Assembly (NCBI RefSeq): GCF_031202265.1
Contig: NZ_CP100604.1
Location: 310,001 to 374,000, forward strand
Direction: 5' to 3'
DNA: 64,000 nt
From: Bradyrhizobium sp. Ash2021
GTDB lineage: Bacteria; Pseudomonadota; Alphaproteobacteria; Rhizobiales; Xanthobacteraceae
Positions within the stretch are counted from its first letter, which is position 1. Every line of letters begins with the position of its first letter. The position numbers and the translations under genes were made by a program. The notes under the pieces were generated by a model that worked only from the letters and a program-made list of their open reading frames with translations, had not been told where the DNA came from and searched no databases. This document shows, piece after piece, positions 33,537 to 42,899 of the stretch.

Positions 33537-34785
33537 AACTCGCGGCGATCACTTCGCCCGCCGCCCTTTCTCCCGAATCCCGCGCCCCATGCGCCGTCGT
33601 GAAAAATCCCGGCGAGGTCGCTTCTCCCGCAAAGAACAGTCGCCCATCGACCGGCGCTGCCAGCACGGCGCGCATCCCGGCGTGGCCGGGGAGCGCGTGC
33701 GAATAGGAGCCGCGGGCGAAGGGGTCGTGGGCCCAGCGGGATTCCGACAGCGGTTTTAGTTTGCGGCGATAGTCGTTGCCGAGGAAGGCTGCGATTTCGT
33801 CGATGCTTTGCGCGGCGATGGCGCCATCGCCGGCGTCTTCCAGCGCCTGGGCGAACTTTCCGCCGAAAAAGCCCTCGATGCAGGGCTGACCGAACGGCCG
33901 CAGATGAAAGGTGCCCATTTCGGTGCGCATGGTGGCGCCGCGGAGGTTGCCGTCCTTCGGCAGCTGCTCCGGCTCGTCCAGCGCCAGCATCACCTTGTCA
34001 GCGAGGCCGAGCGGCAGGCCGCGCGCGGCGTCCACTTTCGCCGGCAGCGCGGGGTGAAAGCGGATCGCTTCATCAGCGATCAGATTGGTCGGCACGGTGA
34101 CGATTACTTTGTCGGCGTTAAGCGTCCCCTGCGAGGTTTCAATCCGCACGCGCTTGCCGGAATGATCGATCAGCGCGACCTTGCAGTTGAGCGCCAGCGG
34201 GCAGGAGGCGCCATAGGCTGCGATCAGCGCGCCATAGCCGCGCCGCACCCGCCAATTGATGTTGGTGTCTTCGTAGGCGTCCATGTCCAGGATCGAGACC
34301 TGGTCCAGCTCGCAGCCGTTTATGTAGGTCGAGATCGCATCGATCATCGGATTCCAGCGGTTGCCGGGCTCAAAGCACAAATCGGCGGCGCTGTCGCGGC
34401 CGGTTGTTCTGGCCTGCCGCGCGGCCGCATCGGCACGGTCGTAGAATTCGTCGAGCGCGCGGATGAAGGCGTCGCGCTCGCTTTGCGGAAACGCCTTGCC
34501 GTAAGCGCGCTCGCGCCACGGCGGCAGGGTTTTGTCGATCTCGAAATTCAGTCGCTCGGCGATCTCAACGAAGGTGTTTTCGTCCGCCGAATGCAGCCAG
34601 CCGCAGCCGAGGTCGAAGGTGATGTCGGGCGCGGCCTGGATGGTATGCGCCCGGCCGCCGACGCGGTCGCGCGCTTCCAGCACGATGGTCGAGAGGCCTG
34701 AGTTCTTCAGCGCATGCGCGGCGCCGAGGCCTGCGGCGCCCGCGCCGATGATGGCGACGTCGACTGAGGAGGGGAGGGAGGACAT
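33526..34785 (-). CDS. Flavin monoamine-oxidase-like FAD-dependent oxidoreductase
   Basis: A 419-residue FAD enzyme. VAIIGAGAAGLGAAHALKNSG is the dinucleotide motif at about residues 10-30, followed by LEARDRVGGRAHT. The C-terminal GRLFFAGEATSPGFFTTAHG and ARDSGERAAGEV are typical of the amine oxidase family, which oxidises amines or related compounds with oxygen. A cysteine for covalent flavin is not evident. It is unlinked to catabolic genes. Confidence 0.9.
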   Translation of the reverse strand: MSSLPSSVDVAIIGAGAAGLGAAHALKNSGLSTIVLEARDRVGGRAHTIQAAPDITFDLGCGWLHSADENTFVEIAERLNFEIDKTLPPWRERAYGKAFPQSERDAFIRALDEFYDRADAAARQARTTGRDSAADLCFEPGNRWNPMIDAISTYINGCELDQVSILDMDAYEDTNINWRVRRGYGALIAAYGASCPLALNCKVALIDHSGKRVRIETSQGTLNADKVIVTVPTNLIADEAIRFHPALPAKVDAARGLPLGLADKVMLALDEPEQLPKDGNLRGATMRTEMGTFHLRPFGQPCIEGFFGGKFAQALEDAGDGAIAAQSIDEIAAFLGNDYRRKLKPLSESRWAHDPFARGSYSHALPGHAGMRAVLAAPVDGRLFFAGEATSPGFFTTAHGARDSGERAAGEVIAASSNP

Positions 34786-34838
34786 GCTTTTGCCTCTAGC
34801 ATGTTCGAGTTAGAGGCTGAAGTCGCCCAAAGCATAAC

Positions 34839-34960
34839 TGTCATCACCCGCCTTGTGTGCAATTGCGCACTGGAGCGGGTGATCCAGTATTCCAGAGGCG
34901 GCAGCGATCGAATCGAGAGGCTGCGGCGTACTGGATGCCCCGCTCTCGCGGGGCATGACA
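34839..34960. repeat. Dispersed palindromic repeat, family B variant, with GCAATTGC core
   Basis: TGTCATCACCCGCC at the left to CTCGCGGGGCATGACA at the right. The inner palindrome GTGTGCAATTGCGCAC (34855-34870) has one T/G mismatch. Confidence 0.75.
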
Positions 34961-34972
34961 ACCAGAGTCGGC

Positions 34973-36799
34973 TTACGCTACCGCTTCCTTGGCCTTTTCC
35001 GCGCGCTTGCGGTCGTTGGCGTCGAGGAATTTCTTGCGCAGGCGGATCGACTTCGGGGTGATTTCGACCAGTTCGTCTTCCTCGATATAGGCCAGCGCCT
35101 TTTCCAGCGTCATCCGGATCGGCGGGGTCAGGCGCACCGCTTCGTCCTTGGAGGTGGTGCGGATGTTGGTAAGCTGCTTGCCCTTCAGGACATTGATCTC
35201 GAGGTCGTTGTCGCGGGTGTGCTCACCGACGATCATGCCCTTGTAGACCTTGCAGCCCGGCTCGATCATCATCGGGCCGCGGTCTTCGAGCTTGAACATC
35301 GCGTAAGCTACCGCTTCGCCCTGATCGTTGGAGATCAGGACGCCGTTGCGGCGGCCCTGGATGTCGCCCTTGTAGTTCGCGTAGCCGTGGAACAGCCGGT
35401 TCATGATCGCGGTGCCGCGGGTGTCGGTGAGCAATTCGCCCTGATAGCCGATCAGGCCGCGGGTCGGCGCGTAGAACACCAGGCGCAGGCGGTTGCCGCC
35501 GGACGGGCGCATCTCGATCATCTCGGCCTTGCGTTCGCTCATCTTCTGCACGACGACGCCGGAATGCTCCTCGTCGACGTCGATCACGACCTCTTCAATC
35601 GGCTCCTGCCACTGGCCGGTGGCTTCGTCCTTCTTCAGCACCACGCGCGGGCGCGACACCGAGAGCTCAAAACCTTCGCGGCGCATGGTCTCGATCAGGA
35701 TCGCGAGCTGCAATTCGCCGCGGCCGGACACTTCCATCGCATCCTTGTCGGAGGCCTCGACCACCCGCAGCGCCACATTGCCTTCGGCCTCGCGCAGCAG
35801 GCGGTCGCGGATCATGCGGCTCGTCACCTTGTCGCCTTCGGTGCCGGCCAGCGGTGAGTTGTTGACGATGAACGACATCGACACCGTCGGCGGATCGATC
35901 GGTTGCGCCACCAGCGGCGTCTCCACGGTCGGATCGCAGAAGGTGTCGGCGACGGTACCCTTGGTGAGGCCTGCGATGGCGACGATGTCGCCGGCTTCGG
36001 CTTCCTCCAGCGTCGTGCGCTCGATGCCGCGGAAGGCGAGAATCTTGGTGATACGGCCGCTTTCGATCAGCTTGCCGTCACCGCTCAGCACCTTGACGCT
36101 CTGGTTCGGCTTGATCGAGCCGGAGGTGATGCGGCCGGTGATGATGCGGCCGAGATAGGGGTTGGCCTCGAGAATGGTGCCGATCATCCGGAACGGCCCT
36201 TCCTCAACGGTCGGCGGCGCGACGTGGCGCACGATCAGGTCGAACAGCGGCTGCATGCCGGCGTCCTGCGGACCATCCGGACTGTCGGCCATCCAGCCCT
36301 GCTTGGCCGACCCGTAAAGGATCGGGAAGTCGAGCTGCTCCTCGGTGGCGTCGAGCGCCGCGAACAGGTCGAACACTTCGTTGATGACTTCGGTCGGGCG
36401 CGCGTCGGGGCGGTCGACCTTGTTGATGACGACGATCGGCTTCAAGCCGACCTTGAGCGCCTTGGAGACCACGAATTTGGTCTGCGGCAGCGGGCCTTCG
36501 GCGGCGTCCACCAGCACCAGCGCGCCGTCGACCATGTTGAGGATGCGCTCGACCTCGCCGCCGAAATCGGCGTGGCCGGGGGTGTCGACGATGTTGATGC
36601 GGGTATCCTTCCACTGCACCGACGCCGCTTTGGCCAGAATGGTGATGCCGCGCTCGCGCTCCAGATCGTTGGAATCCATCGCGCGTTCGACCACGCGCTG
36701 GTTGTCCCGGTAGGTGCCGGATTGCTGCAGCAGGCGATCGACCAGCGTGGTTTTGCCGTGGTCGACGTGGGCGATGATAGCGACGTTACGAAGGTTCAT
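34973..36799 (-). CDS. typA: Translational GTPase TypA/BipA
   Basis: Ribosome-associated GTPase that aids 50S assembly and stress adaptation. From ATG 36799 the protein has 608 residues; the frame extends upstream only into repeat sequence. G1 is AHVDHGKTT at 10-18, switch [10 protein letters not shown]3 [10 protein letters not shown] and G4 NKVD. The C-terminal domain unique to TypA includes [18 protein letters not shown]. Length and motifs are normal. Confidence 0.98.
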   Translation of the reverse strand: MNLRNVAIIAHVDHGKTTLVDRLLQQSGTYRDNQRVVERAMDSNDLERERGITILAKAASVQWKDTRINIVDTPGHADFGGEVERILNMVDGALVLVDAAEGPLPQTKFVVSKALKVGLKPIVVINKVDRPDARPTEVINEVFDLFAALDATEEQLDFPILYGSAKQGWMADSPDGPQDAGMQPLFDLIVRHVAPPTVEEGPFRMIGTILEANPYLGRIITGRITSGSIKPNQSVKVLSGDGKLIESGRITKILAFRGIERTTLEEAEAGDIVAIAGLTKGTVADTFCDPTVETPLVAQPIDPPTVSMSFIVNNSPLAGTEGDKVTSRMIRDRLLREAEGNVALRVVEASDKDAMEVSGRGELQLAILIETMRREGFELSVSRPRVVLKKDEATGQWQEPIEEVVIDVDEEHSGVVVQKMSERKAEMIEMRPSGGNRLRLVFYAPTRGLIGYQGELLTDTRGTAIMNRLFHGYANYKGDIQGRRNGVLISNDQGEAVAYAMFKLEDRGPMMIEPGCKVYKGMIVGEHTRDNDLEINVLKGKQLTNIRTTSKDEAVRLTPPIRMTLEKALAYIEEDELVEITPKSIRLRKKFLDANDRKRAEKAKEAVA

Positions 36800-36824
36800 G
36801 GCTCTTCTTCTGGTCGTGCAATGG

Positions 36825-36955
36825 CTGGAGCGCGATCTCGCCGGAAAACCGGGACCCACTTTTCCGGATCGCGCTCAAAAACCTGGAATTCTCTCTCGTT
36901 TAAGCGTGATCTTTTCGGAAAACCGCTTCTCACTTTTCCGGATCACGCTCTGGGC
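36825..36955. repeat. Two tandem copies of a short inverted repeat upstream of typA
   Basis: GCGATCTCGCCGGAAAACCG with CCCACTTTTCCGGATCGC, then GCGTGATCTTTTCGGAAAAC with CTCACTTTTCCGGATCACGC. A related single copy lies at 4770-4835. The 290-base gap 36800-37089 holds these repeats and no gene that I can see. Confidence 0.7.
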
Positions 36956-37089
36956 CCGCGGCCCAAAAAGGAAGCCCGGCCAAAAGGACCGGGCACATCC
37001 TACGCGTTGCGCCGCAATATAGTCAGAAAACGCCAAAAAACAATGGTTTGTTTGGCATTTGGTTAGCCGTTTTTCGGTTGGCACCCGCC

Positions 37090-37851
37090 TCAATTGCCCT
37101 TTTCGGGGTCGGGATAGACGCCCCGCAGCACCTCCTCAAAGTGGCCCTTGACCGCCTCATTGCACCGGCAGGACCGGTTGCGGAGCGCATCCGGATTGAG
37201 CACCAGGATCGAGCCGCGGCGGGTCTGCAAAATGCCTTCCGCCTTGAAGGTCTGAATCACCCGGCTGGTATAGCTGCGGCCGACCCCGAGCAGGGTCGCC
37301 AGCTGCTCATGGGTCAGCGGCACGACATCGTTGTCATCGGTGCGTTCCATCGCCGAAATGATCCATTTCGCCGTACGCTGCTCGATCGAATGGATCGCGT
37401 TGCAGGCGGTGGACTGAAACATCTGGGCCAGCATGCAATCGGCATAACGCGCGAAGATGTTGCGCAGCGTGGCCGACTTCGTCTTCGCCGCCTCCAGTTT
37501 TCCAACGTTCAGTCGCACGAATGGTCCTGCGAATTTGACCATGATGCGGGTATAGGCCGGCAGATAGCCTTGGCTGACGATTCCGCCGACGGCGCCTTCC
37601 CGGCCGATCAGGATGGTCTCGACGTCACGGCCGTCCTCATTGGCAACCATGAAGGACGCAAGGCTCGGACCGCAGGGGAAGTGCACGGTCTCGACATTGT
37701 CGCCGGGGCTGTAGAGCAGATCGTTAGGATTGGCCTCTTCCTGCGCGAGATATGGTGCAATCAACGCGAAATCGGCGTCGTTCAAGCGCCGCAACAGATT
37801 GTTGAACGGCCGCTCGCTGGCCTTGGCGGTATTTTCACGCCGGGTGAGCAT
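37090..37851 (-). CDS. Crp/Fnr family transcriptional regulator
   Basis: A 253-residue regulator. The N-terminal cyclic-nucleotide-binding-like beta-barrel spans about residues 18-140 (LLYSPGDNVETVHFPCGP), but the Arg/Ser phosphate-binding cassette of true CRP is not recognisable, so cAMP binding is doubtful. The C-terminal winged helix contains LTHEQLATLLGVGRSYTSRV with the recognition helix. RSCRCNEAV near the end has two cysteines. It is divergent from the response regulator gene at 38038. Confidence 0.9.
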   Translation of the reverse strand: MLTRRENTAKASERPFNNLLRRLNDADFALIAPYLAQEEANPNDLLYSPGDNVETVHFPCGPSLASFMVANEDGRDVETILIGREGAVGGIVSQGYLPAYTRIMVKFAGPFVRLNVGKLEAAKTKSATLRNIFARYADCMLAQMFQSTACNAIHSIEQRTAKWIISAMERTDDNDVVPLTHEQLATLLGVGRSYTSRVIQTFKAEGILQTRRGSILVLNPDALRNRSCRCNEAVKGHFEEVLRGVYPDPEKGN

Positions 37852-38037
37852 CGAAAGTCCTCAATTCCCCGGCCGCGACAATAATCGATCCCGCCCGGCT
37901 TATATGTGCACAAGTGAACAGACGTTAGAACGCCGATGTGGTCGTTTCAGTTCCGGAACCGTCGGCGCGCTTATCCGGGGCGCCGGCAGCGGCCGTCCGC
38001 CGGGCTTCTGCCGGGGAACGCAATCACCTCTGAACCA

Positions 38038-38439
38038 ATGTGCCAGCAGATCATGGACCCCGCCTTTTTTGACGGCCTGCCCAGTGACGTCTTGATCGTC
38101 GAGGACGATCCGATCATCGCGCTCGATTTCGAGGACACGATTCTCGGCTTCGGGGTGAAGACGGTGCGCAGCGCGGGGAGCGTGGCGAAGGCGCTCGACA
38201 TGATCGCCGATCACCCGCCGGATTTCGCGCTGCTGGATGTCGGGCTGGTCCACGAAAAGACCTTTACGCTCGCCGAGCGGCTGGATGCGCTGAAGATTCC
38301 GTACGTGTTCGTCACCGGCTATGGCGCCGACGTCAGGCTCCCGGCCGCGCTCGCCGGCAAGCCGCGGTTGCCGAAACCATGCTCCAGCGCAGCGCTGGAA
38401 GCAGCGTTGCGGCGGCGTCCAGGCGCCGCCGCGTGCTAG
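38038..38439 (+). CDS. Single-domain response regulator
   Basis: A 133-residue receiver-only protein. VLIVEDDPIIALDFED gives the acidic pocket, FALLDVGLV the phosphoacceptor Asp, FVTGYG the Thr, and LPKPCSSAALEAAL the Lys-Pro. No output domain is present, so it probably works by protein contact. The start is uncertain (ATG 38038 or 38053; no strong SD), and the frame is open upstream. It is divergent from the Crp/Fnr gene and convergent with phoD. Confidence 0.87.
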   Translation: MCQQIMDPAFFDGLPSDVLIVEDDPIIALDFEDTILGFGVKTVRSAGSVAKALDMIADHPPDFALLDVGLVHEKTFTLAERLDALKIPYVFVTGYGADVRLPAALAGKPRLPKPCSSAALEAALRRRPGAAAC

Positions 38440-38442
38440 TTC

Positions 38443-40005
38443 TTACACCCGCTTCGGGTCGAGCGTCGTCGACCACAGCGCGACATCGGCGCGGTCGCGC
38501 AAGGTCACCGTCATCTGCCCGCTGGCGCCGTCGATCTTGACGTGGCCGAAGAACTGCATGCCGGCCGACGGCGGCAGGTTCTGCTTGTCCAGGCCGGGCG
38601 CCTTGATGAACTTCACTTCGGGCCCAAAGGTGTTGTCGAGTTCGTTCGGACCGAACGTGCCGGCGTGCAGCGGGCCCGAGACGAATTCCCAGAACGGATC
38701 GAATTCCTGGAATTGCGCCTTGTCCGGGTTGTAGTAATGCGCGGCGGCGTAATGCACGTCCGCCGTCAGCCACACCGTGTTGACGACGCCGGATGTCTTG
38801 ATGAAACGCAGGATCTCGGCGATTTCAAGCTCGCGGCCGCGCGGCGGGCCGTCGCCTTGCGCAAACGCTTCCGAGCCCTTTTTGTTGGCTGCATCGTCAT
38901 AGACGATGATGCTGAGCGGCATGTCGGACGCGATCACCTTCCAGGTCGCGCGCGAATTCAGCAGCGCGCGCTTCAGCCAGGCGAGCTGGTCGGGGCCGAT
39001 GAAATAGCTGTCGGGGCCGTAAGCGGTCTGCAGGTTCGGGCCGTTGGGGCCGCGATAGCTGCGCTCGTCGAGCATGAAGACGTCGAGATGCGGGCCGTAA
39101 TTGAGCGTGCGATAGACCCGGCCCGGCTCGACGATGCTTTCCCGCATCGGATACATCTCGTGAAACGCGCGGCCAGCGCGCGCGGCGAGCAGCGATATGT
39201 CGCGCACCTTGTAGGCGGCCGGAATTTCTTTCGAGGCCGACCAGTTGTTCATCACTTCGTGGTCGTCCCACTGCACGAAGACAGGCACCTCGGCGTTGAA
39301 GGCGCGCACATTGTCGTCCATGAAATTATACTTGTGCGCGGCGCGGAATTCGTCGAGCGTCTCGGCGACTTTTGCTTTTTCCGGGATCGTGACGTTCTTC
39401 CAGACCTTGCCGTCAGGCAATTTCACTTCGGAGGGAATGACGCCGTCGGCATAGATGGTGTCGCCGGAATGCAGCAGGAAATCCGGTTTGTGCTTGCGCA
39501 TGGTGGCGAAGGTGACCATGCCGCCATCATCGGGATTGATGCCCCAGCCTTGTCCCGCGACGTCGCCGCCCCAGACGAAACTGACGTCGCGGCGGTCGCC
39601 GGGCGCGGTGCGGAAGCGGCCGACCACCGGCTCGCTCTGGATGTCAGTGTGCGCCAGGTCGCGAAACCGGACGCGATAAAAGATGTCCTGGCCGGAAGGC
39701 AGGTTTTCCAGCAGCATTTTTGCGGTGAAGTCGCTCTCCGGGAGTGCCGCGATCGGCGGCAGGGCCCGCGCGTTGCCGAACGATTCGGTGGTGGCGACCT
39801 CGACCATCATCTGCGACGGACGGTCGGCGCGGGCCCACACCACGCCGCCATCGGCGCCGACGTCACCGGACTGCACGCCATGGGTGATCTGCGGACGGTC
39901 GGCGGCGCGGCTGAGATAAGGCATCGCGATCACGCCCGCGCCGGTCGCTGCGGCGGTGGAGAGGAATCGTCGGCGGGAAATCTTGGAGGAAAAACCGGTC
40001 GTCAT
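38443..40005 (-). CDS. phoD: Alkaline phosphatase D, Tat-exported
   Basis: A periplasmic phosphodiesterase/phosphatase of the PhoD family, 520 residues. The twin-arginine signal is SRRRFLSTAAATG at 10-22. HGVQSGDVGADGGVVWARAD opens the mature part. HSGDTIYADG, VFVQWDDHEV and WLTADVHYAAAH contain the Asp, His and Asn-type ligands of the Fe/Ca active site. It releases phosphate from diesters and lipids, usually under phosphate limitation; I see no Pho box that I can defend. Confidence 0.94.
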   Translation of the reverse strand: MTTGFSSKISRRRFLSTAAATGAGVIAMPYLSRAADRPQITHGVQSGDVGADGGVVWARADRPSQMMVEVATTESFGNARALPPIAALPESDFTAKMLLENLPSGQDIFYRVRFRDLAHTDIQSEPVVGRFRTAPGDRRDVSFVWGGDVAGQGWGINPDDGGMVTFATMRKHKPDFLLHSGDTIYADGVIPSEVKLPDGKVWKNVTIPEKAKVAETLDEFRAAHKYNFMDDNVRAFNAEVPVFVQWDDHEVMNNWSASKEIPAAYKVRDISLLAARAGRAFHEMYPMRESIVEPGRVYRTLNYGPHLDVFMLDERSYRGPNGPNLQTAYGPDSYFIGPDQLAWLKRALLNSRATWKVIASDMPLSIIVYDDAANKKGSEAFAQGDGPPRGRELEIAEILRFIKTSGVVNTVWLTADVHYAAAHYYNPDKAQFQEFDPFWEFVSGPLHAGTFGPNELDNTFGPEVKFIKAPGLDKQNLPPSAGMQFFGHVKIDGASGQMTVTLRDRADVALWSTTLDPKRV

Positions 40006-40024
40006 GCGTGCCTCGTTTTGGCTC

Positions 40025-40127
40025 TGTCATTCCGGAGCGATCCGAAGCATCGAGCCGGAATCTCGAGATCCCCGATGCGCAATTGCGCATCTGAGGTCTG
40101 GTGCTGGCGTACCATCCCGGAATGACG
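40025..40127. repeat. Dispersed palindromic repeat, family B copy 3, with GCAATTGC core
   Basis: TGTCATTCCGGAGCGATC to CATCCCGGAATGACGG, with the perfect palindrome GATGCGCAATTGCGCATC at 40074-40091. It is inverted relative to the copy at 20521: the segment after the palindrome, CTGAGGTCTGGTGCT, is the reverse complement of bases before the palindrome there. Confidence 0.85.
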
Positions 40128-40186
40128 GCTTGGTGCGGACACGCTATAGGAAAACTCTGTGACGACCCGATTACAGCGACGGCCGT

Positions 40187-41614
40187 TTACGCCGTGCCGG
40201 CTGCCCGGAACTGCGCGCCTGCACGTTGCAGGCTTTGCGGTATGCTCATTAGCAGCGACTTGCGGTCGGCCACCGCGTTGTGGAACTGCTCGAGCGCGAT
40301 ATTGAAAGCGGTCAAGGTTCCCTGTTCGATCGTGCCATGCTCGAAGCAGCGCAGGGTGTCGCGCAGGATGTCGTCGGCTTCCGACTGCATCTGGTCGAGT
40401 TCTTCCGTCGAGTCGCTGTGGCGGGCGGTGGTGAGCATGTCCAGCAGCCGCTCGCGCTGCGAAGAGTTGTTGCTGCGCTCGTCTTTCTTCAAATAGCCCG
40501 CGAACCACGCGCCGGCCGAGCCCATCGCCGACAAGGCCATCAGACTCCACCAGATGTAATCGCTGTAGCGATCGAGGAAGGTCTTTTCCTCGCCGTCGAC
40601 AAAGGCGGCAGCACCCGGATGCACCGGGATCGTGGCGTCCTTGTCGGTATCCGGCGTCTCGATCTTGGCGGCCAGCGGAAATTCGGCCTTCAGCGATTGC
40701 CGGACCGCAAACAACTGCCGGGTGAAGGCCGCGATGGTCGATTCCGAGACGCCTTTTCGCGCCACGATATGATGCGCGAAGCTGATCGTCTTGACCTCGT
40801 CGTCCGGCCGGGCGGGCGAGCCGCCGAACGAGCCGGCGGGAATTTCCGACGCCTCATAGGCGGGATGGTTCTGCGCAATCGCTTCCGCCGAATCGATCTC
40901 CAGGAAGGTCGGCGTGCCGCCGTCGCGCGTCGACGCCGCGATCGCGTCCGTCGTGATCTTGCTGTTGACGGGCCCGGCGGCGAGATACGCGTCCGCCTTC
41001 TGGTTGCGGATCGCTTCAACCACTTCGTTGGCTGGAAACTGGATGATCTCGACCTTGGCCGGATCGACGCCATATTGCTGCAGGATCACCTTGAGCAGAT
41101 TGACATCGGCCTGGGTGCTGCCGACGACACCGATGCGATGTCCGGCAAGCTGTGCGATCTTGGTGATTTTCGGCCCGGCCTTCCTGCCTTTGGCCTTGGC
41201 GGCCGGAGGCACCCACAGCACCGCGACGTTCTTGCGCAGCGTTGCCACGGCCTGGGCGTTCTTCGGCACATCGAGATCGCCGCGGATGATGGCGAGATCG
41301 GCCTTGCCTTCGCCGAGCAGGGTGGCGCTTGCGGCGGCGCCATCGGTCTGCACCGGCCGCAGCCGGACCTGGCTGTGCGGCTGGTTGTTGAGGGCCTGCG
41401 TCAGCCTCTGAACCACCTTGAGGTCGTCGCTGCTGGCCGGGCCGACCGCGATCCGCAAGGTGACCGGCCGCATCGCAAAGTAATAGCCGGCCGCCAGCGC
41501 CCCGATGATGGCCAGCACGCCGGCAAGCACGACGAATGCCGCCCGCCGCTGCGCCGAGCGGGGCGAAGGCGGGACTATCGGTTCGGCATTGTCCTGATCC
41601 GGGCCGTCGGTCAT
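40187..41614 (-). CDS. TAXI family binding protein with two membrane segments
   Basis: A 475-residue protein. An N-terminal helix at about 25-47 (FVVLAGVLAIIGALAAGYYF) anchors it; residues 50-345 form a TAXI (TRAP-associated extracytoplasmic immunogenic) ligand-binding fold: GKADLAIIRGDLDVP, GHRIGVVGSTQADVNLLKV and GVDPAKVEIIQF. A second helix (YIWWSLMALSAMGSAGAWFAGYL, about 358-380) is followed by a ~95-residue helical tail, EELDQMQSEADDILRDTLR. No TRAP permease genes are linked. The tethered design suggests a sensor or an anchored receptor. Confidence 0.82.
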   Translation of the reverse strand: MTDGPDQDNAEPIVPPSPRSAQRRAAFVVLAGVLAIIGALAAGYYFAMRPVTLRIAVGPASSDDLKVVQRLTQALNNQPHSQVRLRPVQTDGAAASATLLGEGKADLAIIRGDLDVPKNAQAVATLRKNVAVLWVPPAAKAKGRKAGPKITKIAQLAGHRIGVVGSTQADVNLLKVILQQYGVDPAKVEIIQFPANEVVEAIRNQKADAYLAAGPVNSKITTDAIAASTRDGGTPTFLEIDSAEAIAQNHPAYEASEIPAGSFGGSPARPDDEVKTISFAHHIVARKGVSESTIAAFTRQLFAVRQSLKAEFPLAAKIETPDTDKDATIPVHPGAAAFVDGEEKTFLDRYSDYIWWSLMALSAMGSAGAWFAGYLKKDERSNNSSQRERLLDMLTTARHSDSTEELDQMQSEADDILRDTLRCFEHGTIEQGTLTAFNIALEQFHNAVADRKSLLMSIPQSLQRAGAQFRAAGTA

Positions 41615-41899
41615 CGATCTCTAAACGATCGTTCGAGGTTCAATTTCACATTGCCAACGCGCTTACACGAACATTCTAGCAAATTTCCTGCCTAGCCGGG
41701 GTTACATCTCCGTCATGGTTACCGGCGGCCATTGGACGCGGCTTTCAGCCATGATTTGATGCGTTTTCCTTCTGCGCACCGGCATCCACCCCGCATCAAT
41801 TGCGGGGCGCGCTTTCGCTCGAAAACCTATATTTTCGCTATGGACCCCAGCCGCGACGTCCGGTGTTAGGGTAGAGTGCGCATGAAACGGGAGGCGATC

Positions 41900-42205
41900 A
41901 TGGTGGAACGGCTGTCGGCGGAGGCGCGTCAGGCGGCGCTGGGGGAGCTATCCGGCTGGTCCGAGGTGCCCGGCCGCGAGGCGATCGCAAGGACCTTCAC
42001 CTTCAAGAATTTCAACGAAGCGTTCGGGTTCATGTCCCGCGCCGCTTTGGTGGCCGAGAAGAACGACCATCACCCGGAGTGGAAGAACGTCTACAAGACG
42101 GTGGAGGTGGTGCTGGCGACCCATGACTCCGGCGGCGTCACCAGGCTGGATATCGAGCTTGCCAAGGCCATGAACGGGATCGCCAGACAGCTTGGCGTGG
42201 TCTAA
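41900..42205 (+). CDS. phhB: 4a-hydroxytetrahydrobiopterin dehydratase (pterin carbinolamine dehydratase)
   Basis: A 101-residue enzyme that recycles the pterin cofactor of phenylalanine hydroxylase. ATG 41900 follows GGGAGG at ideal distance; the frame opens earlier, but without such a site. The active-site signature [17 protein letters not shown] with two His is intact. [18 protein letters not shown] completes the fold. Phenylalanine hydroxylase itself is not in the window. Confidence 0.94.
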   Translation: MVERLSAEARQAALGELSGWSEVPGREAIARTFTFKNFNEAFGFMSRAALVAEKNDHHPEWKNVYKTVEVVLATHDSGGVTRLDIELAKAMNGIARQLGVV

Positions 42206-42304
42206 CGGGCGGCCAGCCGATCTTGCGACGGCGACCTCGCGCCCCCAATTCTTGCCATGCCCGCCACGGCGAAACGGCCGCGCCGGCTTTGAAGGAGCGC
42301 CGCG

Positions 42305-42682
42305 ATGGCTACATCCGAACACACCGTGGGTTTTGAGCCTGCCGACCGGCTGGCGCAGGACCGCGAAAGCGTGCGCCGGCGCTTCTGGATCAAGCTGAAG
42401 CAGGTAGTCGCAAAACTTCCCTTCGCCGAGGAGTTGCTCGCGGCTTACTACTGCGCCTTCGACAAGCAGACGCCGCGCCACGTCCAGGCGGCGCTACTCG
42501 GCGCCATCGCCTATTTCATCCTGCCGTTCGATTTCATCCCGGACATGCTGCCGGTGCTCGGCTTCACCGATGACGCCGCGGTGCTGGCCACCGCGATCCG
42601 CATGGTCGCGAGCCACATCACGCCAGAACATCGCGACGCCGCGCGCGCCGCGCTGAAGCGCGGAATCGATCGCGAAGATTGA
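42305..42682 (+). CDS. YkvA family protein (DUF1232)
   Basis: A 125-residue protein with the DUF1232 core at about residues 60-100: ALLGAIAYFILPFDFIPDML followed by PVLGFTDDAAVLATAI. The hydrophobic stretch with the PxDxxPD signature suggests membrane association. The N-terminal half is charged and helical. Function unknown. A cyclase relic begins shortly after the stop. Confidence 0.9.
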   Translation: MATSEHTVGFEPADRLAQDRESVRRRFWIKLKQVVAKLPFAEELLAAYYCAFDKQTPRHVQAALLGAIAYFILPFDFIPDMLPVLGFTDDAAVLATAIRMVASHITPEHRDAARAALKRGIDRED

Positions 42683-42704
42683 GCGTTCGCGTGGTGGCAG
42701 CGGC

Positions 42705-42899
42705 CGCATCTGACCCAGTGATTGGCCCGGCCGTCAATCTCACGGCGCGCATCGAATCGATGTGCCGGCAATTGGGACGACGCTGTTGCTGTCGTCCGAT
42801 TTCGTCGGCGCCGGGAAAATCCCGGCGACCTCGCTCGGCGCGTTTTCGCTCAAGGGCGTCGGCGTCGATCAGGAAATCTTCGTGCCGGCCAAATCCTAG
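42705..42899 (+). pseudogene. C-terminal relic of a class III nucleotide cyclase
   Basis: One frame reads VIGPAVNLTARIESMCRQL, the Asn/Arg block of class III cyclases. After a one-base shift near 42775 the neighbouring frame reads TTLLLSSDFVGAGKIPATSL and then FSLKGVGVDQEIFVPAKS with a stop at 42897-42899, a typical cyclase C-terminus. Everything upstream of VIGP is missing, including both metal-binding Asp. The stop overlaps the convergent TAXI gene end by 3 bases. Confidence 0.8.
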
